From Bacillaceae bacterium (lineage in GTDB: Bacteria; Bacillota; Bacilli; Bacillales_A; Planococcaceae), in the NCBI GenBank assembly GCA_030149685.1, contig JASLGI010000170.1, positions 1-6,968 on the forward strand: 6,968 nt of DNA, in the 5' to 3' direction. Position 1 is the stretch's first letter. Each line of letters begins with the position of its first letter. Shown here piece after piece: positions 6,678 through 6,968 of the stretch. A program made the translations under genes and the position numbers. Under the pieces are notes generated by a model that worked only from the letters and a program-made list of their open reading frames with translations, was not told where the DNA came from and searched no databases.

Positions 6678-6686
6678 AGTATAACA
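6678..6686 (-). promoter_or_regulatory. Extended -10 promoter of the NETI gene
   Basis: The minus strand reads TGTTATACT (6686-6678), a TG-extended -10 close to consensus, with a predicted start near 6671 and a short leader to the ATG at 6641. The best -35 candidate, TTGATC at 6711-6706, is 22 nt away, too far for a standard spacer. Upstream, between here and the rRNA terminator, there is only AT-rich DNA and a 6-bp hairpin (6757-6774) without a T-run. Confidence 0.55.
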
Positions 6687-6790
6687 GATACGTATTTAAC
6701 GGTTCGATCAACTCTTATGAATTTGCAAGTTTTTAAAAATCTTCTTCGGGTCTTCAGAGGTTATGCACAACCTCCATCTAATAAACGACA

Positions 6791-6825
6791 TAAAAAAAGA
6801 GTATCCTATTTAAAGGATACTCTTT
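6791..6825 (-). terminator. Intrinsic terminator of the ribosomal RNA operon
   Basis: A perfect 12-bp stem (AAAGAGTATCCT with AGGATACTCTTT) has a 6-nt loop and is followed on the minus strand by seven T residues, three of them within the stem. It begins about 6 nt after the 5S rRNA, as expected for the end of an rRNA operon. Confidence 0.92.
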
Positions 6826-6830
6826 GGATG

Positions 6831-6945
6831 ACTCGCAACGACCTACTCTCACAGGCCACTACAGCCTACTACCATCGGCGCTGAAGAGCTTAACTACCGT
6901 GTTCGGTATGGGAACGGGTGTGACCTCTTCGCCATTGTCACGAGA
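6831..6945 (-). rRNA. rrf: 5S ribosomal RNA
   Basis: The minus strand carries the classic 5S core: AGAGGTCACACCCGTTCC, then ACCGAACACGG, AAGCTCTTCAGCGCCGATGG and near the 3' end GAGAGTAGG. The length of about 115 nt is normal. The two ends (CTCGT near 6944, GCGAG near 6832) pair as helix I and were used to set the boundaries, which are accurate to a few bases. It is the last gene of an rRNA operon entering from the right edge; 6946-6968 is spacer towards the 23S gene, with nothing recognisable in it. Confidence 0.96.
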
Positions 6946-6968
6946 CATAGTTGTACGTTAAAAACTGA

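Noticed and set aside
6627..6884. 85-codon plus-strand frame across the 5S rRNA and its terminator
   Set aside because: It overlaps a clear rRNA gene and terminator and has no ribosome site or family resemblance.

Overview
This window is the left-hand end of a de novo purine biosynthesis (pur) operon of a low-to-moderate GC Gram-positive bacterium, most likely order Bacillales. All genes lie on the minus strand, so the operon reads from right to left. Reasons for the placement: a separate small PurS with the short-type PurL and a PurQ; a PurF with an 11-residue propeptide and Fe-S cysteines as in Bacillus subtilis; a NETI-type small protein just upstream of purE; a pair of Bacillus-type PurR operators (PurBoxes); and strong AAAGGAGG-type ribosome binding sites. 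I cannot name the genus with confidence.

Reading in the direction of transcription (right to left): the end of a ribosomal RNA operon (5S rRNA, about 6945-6831, then a strong intrinsic terminator); a gap of roughly 130 bases holding an extended -10 promoter; a 64-residue NETI-family gene (6641-6447); a perfect 22-bp inverted repeat that looks like both the terminator of that gene and the PurR operator pair of the pur operon; a near-consensus sigma-A promoter; a leader of about 170 nt with an intrinsic-terminator hairpin but no recognisable purine riboswitch; then purE, purK, purS, purQ, purL, purF and the first codons of purM. The pur genes are tightly packed, with overlaps or gaps of only a few bases, as expected for one translationally coupled transcript.

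The enzymes cover PRPP to phosphoribosylamine (PurF), FGAR to FGAM (PurL with PurQ and PurS), and AIR to CAIR (PurK then PurE). The familiar Bacillus order is purE-K-B-C-S-Q-L-F-M-N-H-D; here purB and purC are absent between purK and purS.

The most striking point is in the glutamine-using enzymes. PurQ is full length and in frame but has Gly at the catalytic cysteine position (86) and Leu at the catalytic histidine position (194), so it should be a dead glutaminase. PurL has lost two near-invariant histidines (Ser99 in the ESHNHPS motif, Thr632 in the HDVSEGG motif), and PurF has unusual residues around an otherwise complete glutamine pocket. PurE, PurK and PurS look entirely ordinary. Either the nitrogen supply of this pathway has been rewired (for example to free ammonia), or these genes are decaying or redundant. 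Comparisons are made with family sequences as I recall them, without any alignment software.
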